Shown piece by piece: positions 1 through 5,270 of a stretch of DNA of 5,270 bases. The number at the start of each line of letters is the position of its first letter. The first letter of the stretch is position 1. Source of the stretch: Actinomycetes bacterium. Lineage in GTDB: Bacteria; Actinomycetota; Acidimicrobiia; Acidimicrobiales; RAAP-2. Below the pieces are notes generated by a model. It was not told the DNA's origin. It ran no database searches and saw only the letters and a list, made by a program, of their open reading frames with translations. Position numbers and translations under genes: made by a program. Location: the NCBI GenBank assembly GCA_021799915.1, contig JAJYZN010000186.1, positions 1 through 5,270 of the forward strand, given 5' to 3'.

Positions 1-4
1 TTGG

Positions 5-10
5 CTCCTT
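5..10 (-). promoter_or_regulatory. Ribosome binding site of a gene just beyond the left edge
   Basis: Read on the minus strand the last bases are AAGGAG followed by CCAA, after which the window ends. A six-base match to the anti-Shine-Dalgarno sequence this close to the edge, in the same direction as radA and disA, suggests that a minus-strand gene starts within a few bases outside the window. From gene order known in actinobacteria a carD or ispD type gene would be a reasonable guess, but nothing in the window shows its identity. Confidence 0.5.
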
Positions 11-91
11 CGATGAGCACCGAGCAGGATGACCTCTCGGCGAGCTATCCCACAGTCTCGTGAACCCGCGGCATCGCGCACTGGGCCTCGT

Positions 92-122
92 GGGTGGTGC
101 CACACATTCTACATGCCCACCC
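92..122 (-). terminator. Possible hairpin just after the disA stop codon
   Basis: On the plus strand GGGTGG (92-97) is complementary to CCACCC (117-122), leaving a 19-nt loop. On the minus strand this hairpin would form 5 nt after the disA stop. There is no T-run after it, so it would be a weak or factor-assisted terminator, or only an mRNA 3'-end stabiliser. A TAGAAT hexamer (minus, 111 to 106) lies in the loop and could instead be a -10 element for the next gene. A TTGACG at 130 to 125 is only 13 bp away from it, too short for a standard spacer. The rest of 1-126 shows no convincing gene. Confidence 0.22.
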
Positions 123-126
123 GTCG

Positions 127-1323
127 TCAATCGTAACGATCGAGAATGCTCGCTTCGACGAGCCGGGCCAGGCCGTTCTTGACCGCCCTCGCCTTGCTCC
201 CCCCGACACCGCCGATCTCCTCCAGGTCGCCGAGCGATGCCTGCATGATCCGCGGCAGGGTGGTGAAACGCTCGACGATCCGCTCGATGGTGACGTCGGA
301 CACCCGGGGAAGATGCCCGAGAAGGCGGAGCCCCCGGGATTCGACTGCTTCGTCGAGCGCGGCCGACCCAGAACCAAGGCCGAGCGCCCGCGCCACCTTT
401 GCCATGTCGAGCAGGTCCTCGGGGTCGAGGGTGTGGAGCGCCACCAGCGCCGATGCCGCTTTGCGCTCGCGGCCCGCCCGGCGATCCCCGGCCTGCCCGC
501 TCCCTTTCTTGCCGCTCTTGGCCCGCGACCCGCCAACCCGCGCTCCGCCGGTCGCGGCCCCATCACCAGTCCCGGCCTCCAACCCGCCGGCGCCGATATC
601 GGCTACGTAGTCGAGCATTACCAGGTGCAGCGCCTCTTCGACGCCCGACCCCAGCTCGTCCACCTGGAGCCGGATCAGGCGACCGTCGGTGCCCAGCTCG
701 ACGAGGTGCTCTCTGATCTCCTCGGAAAACCGAACGACCATCTCACCCGGCTGGAGCACGGCGATCACGTCGCGCACCGAGACCGAGTCCTCGACCTCGA
801 GCGTCGACAGCGTTGCCAGTGCAACGTCGAAACGGGTCTTGAACCTCTGGACCGTGGAGAGCGCCTGCGTGGCTCGGTCGAGGACGCGTGCGGTGGGCTC
901 CAAAGTGTGCTTGCGACCGTGGCGGTATACGGCGACCGTCGACATCTCCTCGGACACGGTGATCACCGGGACGTCGACGGAGCGGGCCACTCGCTCGGCC
1001 GTGCGGTGGCGCGTGCCGGTCTCGCTCGTCGGTATCGAAGCCCGCGGGACCAGGTGGACGTTCGCCCTGGCGATCCTCGACGCGTCGGCAGCGAGGATGA
1101 CCGCACCATCCATCTTGGCCAGCTCCGAGAGGCGCTGAGGGGTGAACTCGGCGTCGAGAAGAAACCCACCGGTGCAGATGGACAGGACTTCGGGCCCGTC
1201 ACCCAATACCACCAAGGCCCCGCCCTTGGCCTGGAGGATCCGATCGAGACCGGCCCGCAGTTGCGTCCCAGGCGCCACCAGGGAAAGCGCGTGGATCAGC
1301 GGATCTCCGCTGCGGTCGGCCAC
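127..1323 (-). CDS. disA: DNA integrity scanning protein DisA, diadenylate cyclase
   Basis: This 398-residue cytoplasmic protein condenses two ATP into cyclic di-AMP and scans DNA for branched structures, which inhibit its cyclase. The N-terminal DAC domain covers about residues 10-145 and carries both catalytic signatures: DGA at 72-74 (in MDGAVIL) and RHR at 105-107 (in TGTRHRTAER). The helical spine follows at about 146-242, with the conserved stretch ELGTDGRLIRLQ at 209-220. The C-terminal helix-hairpin-helix DNA-binding region spans about 290-398, with IGGVGGSKARAVKNGL around 370-385. The GTG start gives 20 residues up to the end of the APGT motif, the same as I recall for mycobacterial DisA, and places the catalytic Asp at 72 in both. 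No Shine-Dalgarno precedes the GTG; the start lies inside the end of radA, so translational coupling is likely. The usual family length is about 355-360; the excess comes from an insert at about residues 243-290 (listed separately). Identification is firm. Confidence 0.97.
   Translation of the reverse strand: MADRSGDPLIHALSLVAPGTQLRAGLDRILQAKGGALVVLGDGPEVLSICTGGFLLDAEFTPQRLSELAKMDGAVILAADASRIARANVHLVPRASIPTSETGTRHRTAERVARSVDVPVITVSEEMSTVAVYRHGRKHTLEPTARVLDRATQALSTVQRFKTRFDVALATLSTLEVEDSVSVRDVIAVLQPGEMVVRFSEEIREHLVELGTDGRLIRLQVDELGSGVEEALHLVMLDYVADIGAGGLEAGTGDGAATGGARVGGSRAKSGKKGSGQAGDRRAGRERKAASALVALHTLDPEDLLDMAKVARALGLGSGSAALDEAVESRGLRLLGHLPRVSDVTIERIVERFTTLPRIMQASLGDLEEIGGVGGSKARAVKNGLARLVEASILDRYD
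454..597 (-). other. Low-complexity basic insert within DisA
   Basis: Residues 243-290 of DisA consist almost only of Gly, Ala, Arg, Lys, Ser and Thr, for example ARVGGSRAKSGKKGSGQAG at 261-279, ending in a cluster RRAGRERK at 281-288. The segment sits between the helical spine (ending DYVADI) and the start of the HhH-side domain (SALVALHTLD). In Bacillus and mycobacterial DisA this junction is short. The segment is in frame and flanked by intact conserved domains, so it is an insertion rather than a frameshift. It is predicted to be disordered and positively charged; a DNA-binding tether is possible but not shown. Confidence 0.75.
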
Positions 1324-2732
1324 GACGGCATGGTAGCCGTGGCGAGCGCGGGAATGGCCCCCCGGTCCCGGTCCCGCAGCCCGAAGGCGACTTCCAGGGC
1401 TTCGGAGACAGTCGCGACGCGCAGCAGCGTCAGGCCCTCCGGCCCCTCCGGGGTGGAGGGCGGCACCAGCGCCCTGGTAAAGCCCATCCGGGCCGCTTCG
1501 GCCAGGCGCGTCCCGGCGCCGGGCACCTGGCGAACCTCTCCGGCCAACCCCACTTCGCCGAAGGAGATGAGATCGGCCGGGAGAGCCGCGCCGGCGGCGG
1601 CCGAGGCGACCGCCAAGGCCGTCGGCAGGTCACACGAGGGCTCGACGGCCCGGGCTCCGCCGGCGGCCGACACGAACAGCTCGGCGGTTGCAGACCCCAC
1701 CCCGGCCCGGCACTCCAGCACGGCGACGATCGCGGCCAAGCGGCGGGGATCCACTCCCTGAGCCGTGCGCCGCCCGCTCCCGGGTCCCACCCCGCAGACG
1801 AGCGCCTGGATCTCGACCAGCAGTGGGCGCCGGCCATGGAGGACGGGGGTGACCGCACTGCCCGGCACCTCCGGCCGCCGTTCCCCGAGGAAGAGCGCAC
1901 CGGGATCGCTCACGCCTCGCAGCCCGTCGTCACCCATCTCGAAGACCCCCACTTCGCCAGTGGGTCCGAACCGATGCTTGTCCGCCCGCAGGAGACGGAG
2001 CGCGTGGTGGCGGTCCCCTTCGAACGAGACCACGGTGTCGACCAGGTGCTCTAGAGTCCGCGGCCCAGCGAGGGTGCCTTCCTTGGTCACGTGGCCTACC
2101 AGCACCATCGCCACTTCTGCCTCGCGGGCTGCTGCCGCCAGCCGGTCGGCACAGGCACGCACCTGGGCCAGGCAGCCCGGTAGCCCAGTGGTCGCCGAAT
2201 CGACCATCGCCTGGACCGAGTCGACCACGACCAGCCCGGGGCGGAGTGCGGTGATCGCGTCGCCCACTGCGTGAACATCGACGCCGGGGAGCACGAAGAG
2301 GTCGGGAGGGACCGGGCCGAGGCGACCCGCCCGCGCCCGGACCTGGGGGGCCGACTCCTCGGCAGATGCGAGCAGGACCGGCCGGCCCTGTGACGACGCG
2401 AGGACCTGGAGGAGGAGGGTCGATTTCCCAATACCCGGCTCGCCGTAGAGGAGGGTCACCGAGCCCGGTACGAGACCTCCGGCAAGCACTCTGTCCACCT
2501 CGCCCACCCCGGTCGGCCGGGGCAGGCCCGAGCACGGATCCACGTCGGCCAGGAGCAGTGGGTCCCCTCCGGGGCGGCCGCCCGTCGCCGAACGACCCGG
2601 CGCGGCGTGCCCCCGGCTATCCGTGCGGGCCTCCAAGGTGTTCCACGTCGCGCACACCGGGCAGCGGCCCACCCAGCGCTGCGCGACGGCGCCACAGGTC
2701 CGGCAGAGATAGGAAGTGGTCGATCGGGTCAT
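1296..2732 (-). CDS. radA: DNA repair protein RadA (Sms), RecA-like branch-migration ATPase
   Basis: This 478-residue cytoplasmic ATPase helps process recombination intermediates. An N-terminal C4 zinc finger has CRTC at 10-13 and CPVC at 25-28. The RecA-like core has Walker A GEPGIGKST at 97-105, Walker B LVVVDS at 167-172, the RadA block VGHVTKEGTLAGPRTLEH at 212-229, and the RadA-specific motif as KHRFG at 252-256 where KNRFG is usual. A Lon-like C-terminal domain runs from about 295 to 450, with RPLLVEIQALV at 302-312, and FGEVGLAGEVR at 391-401. In the family this domain is structural rather than proteolytic. Family members are about 455-460 residues; here a tail of about 27 residues after 451 carries the coding frame into disA, overlapping it by 28 nt, so the two form one operon. 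The ATG start gives a proper zinc finger at the N-terminus. It has no good Shine-Dalgarno (six C residues directly precede it), consistent with leaderless translation. Confidence 0.97.
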   Translation of the reverse strand: MTRSTTSYLCRTCGAVAQRWVGRCPVCATWNTLEARTDSRGHAAPGRSATGGRPGGDPLLLADVDPCSGLPRPTGVGEVDRVLAGGLVPGSVTLLYGEPGIGKSTLLLQVLASSQGRPVLLASAEESAPQVRARAGRLGPVPPDLFVLPGVDVHAVGDAITALRPGLVVVDSVQAMVDSATTGLPGCLAQVRACADRLAAAAREAEVAMVLVGHVTKEGTLAGPRTLEHLVDTVVSFEGDRHHALRLLRADKHRFGPTGEVGVFEMGDDGLRGVSDPGALFLGERRPEVPGSAVTPVLHGRRPLLVEIQALVCGVGPGSGRRTAQGVDPRRLAAIVAVLECRAGVGSATAELFVSAAGGARAVEPSCDLPTALAVASAAAGAALPADLISFGEVGLAGEVRQVPGAGTRLAEAARMGFTRALVPPSTPEGPEGLTLLRVATVSEALEVAFGLRDRDRGAIPALATATMPSWPTAAEIR

Positions 2733-2738
2733 GGGGGG

Positions 2739-2744
2739 AACCTA
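2739..2744 (-). promoter_or_regulatory. Candidate -10 element of a leaderless radA-disA promoter
   Basis: The minus strand reads TAGGTT, then six C residues, then the radA ATG. TAGGTT fits the actinobacterial -10 pattern TANNNT, and the 6-nt gap would put transcription start at or next to the A of the start codon. The absence of a Shine-Dalgarno fits this. No good -35 hexamer is visible 16-18 bp upstream, which keeps confidence modest. Confidence 0.38.
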
Positions 2745-2767
2745 CGCCCTGGCTGTGACTCCCACGA

Positions 2768-2781
2768 CGAGGGCACCCTCG
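2768..2781. promoter_or_regulatory. Perfect 14-bp dyad, possible operator
   Basis: The site is CGAGGG, two bases CA, then CCCTCG: 6-bp arms that match perfectly. It lies between the divergent genes, with its centre about 42 bp upstream of the proposed radA transcription start. A dimeric regulator could bind there. With only a 2-nt centre it is a poor RNA hairpin, so a DNA-level role is more likely than termination. GC-rich DNA yields such dyads by chance at some rate, and no known regulator motif was recognised. Confidence 0.35.
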
Positions 2782-2783
2782 CT

Positions 2784-2813
2784 CGGCGGAGAGACGAGAC
2801 GAGCCGGCGGAGA
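2784..2813 (+). repeat. 9-bp direct repeat at 21-bp spacing in the divergent control region
   Basis: CGGCGGAGA occurs at 2784-2792 and again at 2805-2813, start to start 21 bp, i.e. about two helical turns, with a GACGAGACGAG run between them. This puts both copies on the same face of the helix, as expected for tandem binding of a regulator. The second copy could alternatively serve as a loosely placed Shine-Dalgarno (CGGAGA, 13 nt before the GTG at 2827). Confidence 0.35.
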
Positions 2814-2815
2814 CA

Positions 2816-2821
2816 TACCAT
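2816..2821 (+). promoter_or_regulatory. Candidate -10 element for the membrane protein gene
   Basis: TACCAT matches TANNNT and ends 5 nt before the proposed GTG start at 2827. It mirrors the arrangement in front of radA on the other strand and could give a leaderless or near-leaderless message. No convincing -35 hexamer is seen at 17-18 bp. If translation instead starts further upstream this site would lie inside the gene and mean nothing. Confidence 0.25.
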
Positions 2822-2826
2822 TTGGC

Positions 2827-4095
2827 GTGCCCCCGGCGCATGACCTCGATGACCTTTCCGACCCTGAGTCCGTTCCGGCCGTCCGCTCCCGGTCGATCGC
2901 CATCCTGCGGTCACCGTGGGCGCCGGCGCTCGTCTTCTCCCTCCTCTGCCTTTTCGTCGGCTTCGGGTTGGAACTTGCGCTCGGACAGCACAGCTGGTAC
3001 TCGCCGCGAGACGTATGGACGTCGTTCAGAGGTGGGCAGTACCTCATCTGGGGCGACTACGCGGCTGCTCTGCACTACGTCTCGGCCCCGGGCACGGCGA
3101 TCCTCTTGGCACCTCCTGCATTCGTCGCCTACCACCTGGGGCTCGTCGGCGCGTTTCCGTTCCCCCTACTGCACCCACCGGCATGGGAGGTGCTGTGCCC
3201 CTACATGGCCGTGATCGGAGCGACGATCGTGCCGGCGGCTGATTCGCTCGCCAGGGTCCTCGGCACGCCCGAGCGTCACCGCATCGCGCTCAACTGGGCC
3301 ATCGTCTGCTTTGCGGTACCGGTGATCGCCCTCTGGGGACATCCCGAAGACGTGGTTGCATTGGCCATCGCCATGCAGGGAGCGAAGCTTGCGATCGAGG
3401 GAAAGTGGCACGGTGCCGGATGGCTGTTCGGTTTCGCCGTGACCATCCAGCCACTCGTCTTGCTGGTTCTTTTTCCCGTCATGGCACTGGGGGCGCCCAG
3501 GCGATGGCCCGGGATCGTGGTTCGCTCTGCGGTACCGACCCTCACCGTGATGGCGATCCCCGTCCTGACGACCGGCGGCGACGTCCTCAGGTTCATGCAG
3601 GAACCGAACTACATCGTCCCGAATTTCCCGACCCCTTTCGTGTGGCTCGGCCCCTCGGCGGGTCACAACCTGATCTCGGCTGCCCCGGAGCGAGCGCTGG
3701 CCGTGCTTGTGGCCGTGCTCATCGGCTACTTGGCTTGGCGGCGCCAAGTGACCCCGGTCGGCGCGATCTGGTGCGCCGCGCTGGCGATGGGAGCACGTGT
3801 CGTGCTTGAGCCGGTGCTCACCCCGTACTACCTGTGGCCGATGGCCGCGTTGGCGCTCGTCGTGATCGCCGCGACCAACCGTTGGTGGGCGACCGCCCCA
3901 CTGGCCGCAGTCAGCTCCCTGGCATACTTCCATCGGGAACCGTGGCTGTATTGGATCCCCATCGTCCTGCTCGTCGCGGTCGTCACCGTCGGGACGGCTC
4001 CCGCTGCATTGCGGCGCTCTGCGCGCGTCGCAACACAACCGGAGCCGGAGCCGGCGAGGCGGGGGTCACCCGGCATCGCCACCGGGCACGGCTGA
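2827..4095 (+). CDS. Polytopic membrane protein, GT-C/GT87-like glycosyltransferase candidate
   Basis: This 422-residue inner-membrane protein has about 10-12 hydrophobic segments, roughly at 32-52, 88-110, 123-144, 153-170, 176-190, 197-221, 228-249, 289-303, 309-327, 333-350, 355-368 and 373-391. The N-terminus before the first segment is positively charged (RSRS, R) and the C-terminal tail is basic and Pro/Glu-rich, so both ends are probably cytoplasmic. A GHPED motif at 171-175 and EPVLTPYYLWP at 328-338 recall actinobacterial GT87/DUF2029-like proteins, which use polyprenyl-phosphate sugars to build envelope glycans; Asp62 and Asp77 in the first outer loop are candidate catalytic acids. 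This assignment is from pattern memory, not a search. The same frame is open upstream to GTG 2716, ATG 2731 and GTG 2755. I chose 2827 because codons 2797-2826 include unusual ones for this DNA (aga, ata, cca, ttt) and the earliest options overlap radA's start. It is transcribed opposite to all its neighbours. Confidence 0.8.
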   Translation: MPPAHDLDDLSDPESVPAVRSRSIAILRSPWAPALVFSLLCLFVGFGLELALGQHSWYSPRDVWTSFRGGQYLIWGDYAAALHYVSAPGTAILLAPPAFVAYHLGLVGAFPFPLLHPPAWEVLCPYMAVIGATIVPAADSLARVLGTPERHRIALNWAIVCFAVPVIALWGHPEDVVALAIAMQGAKLAIEGKWHGAGWLFGFAVTIQPLVLLVLFPVMALGAPRRWPGIVVRSAVPTLTVMAIPVLTTGGDVLRFMQEPNYIVPNFPTPFVWLGPSAGHNLISAAPERALAVLVAVLIGYLAWRRQVTPVGAIWCAALAMGARVVLEPVLTPYYLWPMAALALVVIAATNRWWATAPLAAVSSLAYFHREPWLYWIPIVLLVAVVTVGTAPAALRRSARVATQPEPEPARRGSPGIATGHG

Positions 4096-4129
4096 GGCCC
4101 CACGCCGGGCGAAGCGCCTGTGTGGGCAC

Positions 4130-4160
4130 GGTCCGCCGGCATGGCGAGCGGACGCGGACC
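4130..4160. terminator. Inverted repeat between convergent genes, possible bidirectional terminator
   Basis: GGTCCGC (4130-4136) pairs perfectly with GCGGACC (4154-4160) around a 17-nt loop. An alternative, tighter pairing is GTCCGC (4131-4136) with GCGGAC (4148-4153). The element lies 34 nt after the stop of the plus-strand membrane protein gene and 8 nt after the clpC stop on the minus strand, so it could serve both. Neither side has a T-run. A second small hairpin, GGCG-AAG-CGCC at 4108-4118, lies closer to the membrane protein gene. The remainder of this 73-nt gap shows nothing else. Confidence 0.4.
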
Positions 4161-4168
4161 CGGGCAGG

Positions 4169-5270
4169 TCAGCCCTCGGTGCTCGACCCGCTCCCGGCCA
4201 GCTCCATGGGCGGCTCCACTCCTTGGATAGCCCGGAAGCTCAAGTGCTTGCCCTCCTCGCCCTCGACAGGGGAGTCGTCGACGTCCACGAGGATGGTCTC
4301 GCCGACCCGGAACTCCTTCCACAGCAGGCGCTCGGAGAGAGGGTCCTCCACCATCTGCTGGATGGCCCGGCGCAACGGTCGCGCCCCGAGCTGGGGGTCG
4401 TACCCCTTCTCGGCAAGCAGCGAGCGGGCGGCTGGGGTGAGCTGCAGGGCGAGGCCCTGGGTGGCGAGCTGCTTGGACGTCCGCTCGAGCATGAGGTCGA
4501 CGATCTCGATGACCTCCTCCCGGGTGAGCTCGTGGAACACGATGACCTCGTCGATCCGGTTCAAGAACTCGGGACGGAAGTGGGCTTTCAGCGCTTCGTG
4601 GACCTTGGCCTTCATCCGCTCGTGGGTGACGGCTTCCGACCCCTTGGCGAAACCGACGGCCGTCTTGCGCAGATCGGCGGTTCCCAGGTTCGAGGTCATG
4701 ATGAGCACGGTGTTCTTGAAGTCCACAGTGCGGCCTTGGGCATCGGTCAGGCGCCCGTCCTCGAGAATCTGGAGGAGCGTGTTGAACACGTCGGCATGGG
4801 CTTTCTCCACCTCGTCGAACAGGACGACGGAGAAGGGCTTGCGCCTGACCGCTTCGGTGAGCTGCCCGCCCTCCTCGTAGCCGACGTAGCCCGGCGGCGA
4901 GCCGACCAACCGGCTCACCGCGTGCTTCTCCATGTACTCGCTCATGTCGAGCTGGATGAGAGCATCCTCGTCGTCGAAGAGGAACTCGGCCAGCGTCTTG
5001 GCCAGCTCCGTCTTCCCGACGCCCGTGGGGCCAAGGAAGATGAAGGACCCGCTTGGCCGCTTGGGGTCCTTGAGACCCGCCCGCGTCCTCCTGATCGCCC
5101 TGGAGAGGGCCTTCAGCGCCTCCTCCTGACCGATCACGCGCTTGTGCAGCTCGTCTTCCATCCGCAGGAGCTTGGCCGTCTCCTCTTCGGTGAGGCGGTA
5201 CACCGGTATGCCGGTCCAGTTGGCGAGGACCTCGGCGATCACCTCCTCGTCCACGACGTCGAAGAGGTCC
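4169..5270 (-). CDS. clpC: ATP-dependent Clp protease ATPase subunit ClpC (C-terminal part, 5' end outside window)
   Basis: Only the second AAA+ module (D2) and C-terminus are present: 366 complete codons of a protein usually about 820-850 residues long. ClpC unfolds substrates and feeds them to ClpP. Counting the first complete codon in the window (5269) as 1: the D2 lead-in WTGIPV at 18-23, Walker A GPTGVGKT at 80-87, pore loop GYVGY at 127-131, Walker B VVLFDE at 148-153, sensor 1 TSN at 192-194, ClpP-docking loop VGF at 205-207, arginine finger in RPEFLNR at 232-238, and sensor 2 GARPLRR at 295-301. All are intact, and the VGF loop argues for a ClpP partner. The GTG at 5254 is not the start: the frame is open to the edge, and the residues before it (DLFDV) continue into it. 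The extreme C-terminus (GSGSSTEG) is a short polar tail. It converges on the membrane protein gene with a 73-nt gap. Confidence 0.96.
   Translation of the reverse strand, partial: DLFDVVDEEVIAEVLANWTGIPVYRLTEEETAKLLRMEDELHKRVIGQEEALKALSRAIRRTRAGLKDPKRPSGSFIFLGPTGVGKTELAKTLAEFLFDDEDALIQLDMSEYMEKHAVSRLVGSPPGYVGYEEGGQLTEAVRRKPFSVVLFDEVEKAHADVFNTLLQILEDGRLTDAQGRTVDFKNTVLIMTSNLGTADLRKTAVGFAKGSEAVTHERMKAKVHEALKAHFRPEFLNRIDEVIVFHELTREEVIEIVDLMLERTSKQLATQGLALQLTPAARSLLAEKGYDPQLGARPLRRAIQQMVEDPLSERLLWKEFRVGETILVDVDDSPVEGEEGKHLSFRAIQGVEPPMELAGSGSSTEG

Noticed and set aside
45..104. A short minus-strand reading frame after disA with a CxxC and a third Cys (MCGTTHEAQC context)
   Set aside because: From its only ATG it is about 20 residues, without a Shine-Dalgarno; the longer frame it belongs to runs antiparallel in phase through disA codons in another frame. 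The cysteines alone are not enough to call a zinc peptide.
130..140. ATCGTAACGAT, a small palindrome at the disA 3' end
   Set aside because: Arms are only 5 bp and the bases encode the conserved C-terminal DRYD residues and run into the stop codon, so coding constraint explains it.
94..1761. A 555-codon open frame on the plus strand opposite disA and the end of radA
   Set aside because: It is antisense to two strongly conserved genes, has no recognisable domain or signal, and its composition (Arg, Pro, Ala, Gly rich) is what an antisense frame in GC-rich DNA gives.
2716..2826. Longer N-terminus for the membrane protein starting at GTG 2716, ATG 2731 or GTG 2755
   Set aside because: The first two overlap the radA start on the other strand, none has a well-spaced Shine-Dalgarno, and the last ten codons of the extension are unlike the gene's codon use. 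GTG 2755 remains possible.
3166..4038. A 290-codon minus-strand open frame inside the membrane protein gene
   Set aside because: The plus-strand frame gives a coherent multi-spanning membrane protein with charged ends and loop motifs. The minus frame is rich in His, Arg, Asp and Gln with no structure, typical of the complement of hydrophobic codons.
5252..5254. GTG as a start codon of a short ClpC-like protein
   Set aside because: The frame stays open to the window edge, and the residues on both sides match the continuous lead-in to the ClpC D2 domain, so this is an internal valine.
1..5270. Mobile elements, CRISPR repeats, tRNA or rRNA genes
   Set aside because: No transposase or integrase frames, no regularly spaced repeats, no terminal inverted repeats and no cloverleaf-like sequence were seen; almost all of the window is taken up by four conserved genes.

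Overview
The window is GC-rich chromosomal DNA with codons mostly ending in G or C, GTG starts and tightly packed housekeeping genes. Its proteins look most like those of high-GC Gram-positive bacteria. The DisA N-terminus aligns residue for residue with the mycobacterial type, and a deep actinobacterial lineage such as Acidimicrobiia is plausible. That taxonomic guess is inference from remembered family sequences, not from a search.

Layout from left to right: (1) 1-126 is a short non-coding stretch downstream of disA, with a possible hairpin and a strong leftward ribosome binding site at the very edge, so another minus-strand gene probably begins just outside the window. (2) 127-1323 (minus) is disA, a diadenylate cyclase with an unusual Gly/Ala/Arg/Lys-rich insert of about 48 residues. 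(3) 1296-2732 (minus) is radA, a DNA repair ATPase whose 3' end overlaps the start of disA by 28 nt. (4) 2733-2826 is a compact divergent control region with a 14-bp dyad, a 9-bp direct repeat spaced by 21 bp, and TANNNT hexamers placed 5-6 nt before the start codon on each side, which suggests leaderless transcripts. (5) 2827-4095 (plus) is a polytopic membrane protein resembling GT-C/GT87-type glycosyltransferases. (6) 4096-4168 is a convergent intergenic gap with an inverted repeat. (7) 4169-5270 (minus) is the C-terminal 366 residues of ClpC, whose 5' part lies beyond the right edge.

Functionally, radA and disA form a genome-integrity operon. RadA acts in recombination intermediate processing, and DisA makes c-di-AMP while scanning DNA; RadA is known to restrain DisA activity in Bacillus and mycobacteria. 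ClpC is the AAA+ unfoldase of the ClpCP protease. The order clpC-radA-disA is the same as in many Firmicutes, but here an oppositely oriented membrane protein gene sits between clpC and radA. I see no mobile element, CRISPR array, tRNA or rRNA, and no clear evidence for an entirely new system. The most unusual points are the DisA insert, the KHRFG variant in RadA and the architecture of the divergent promoter region.
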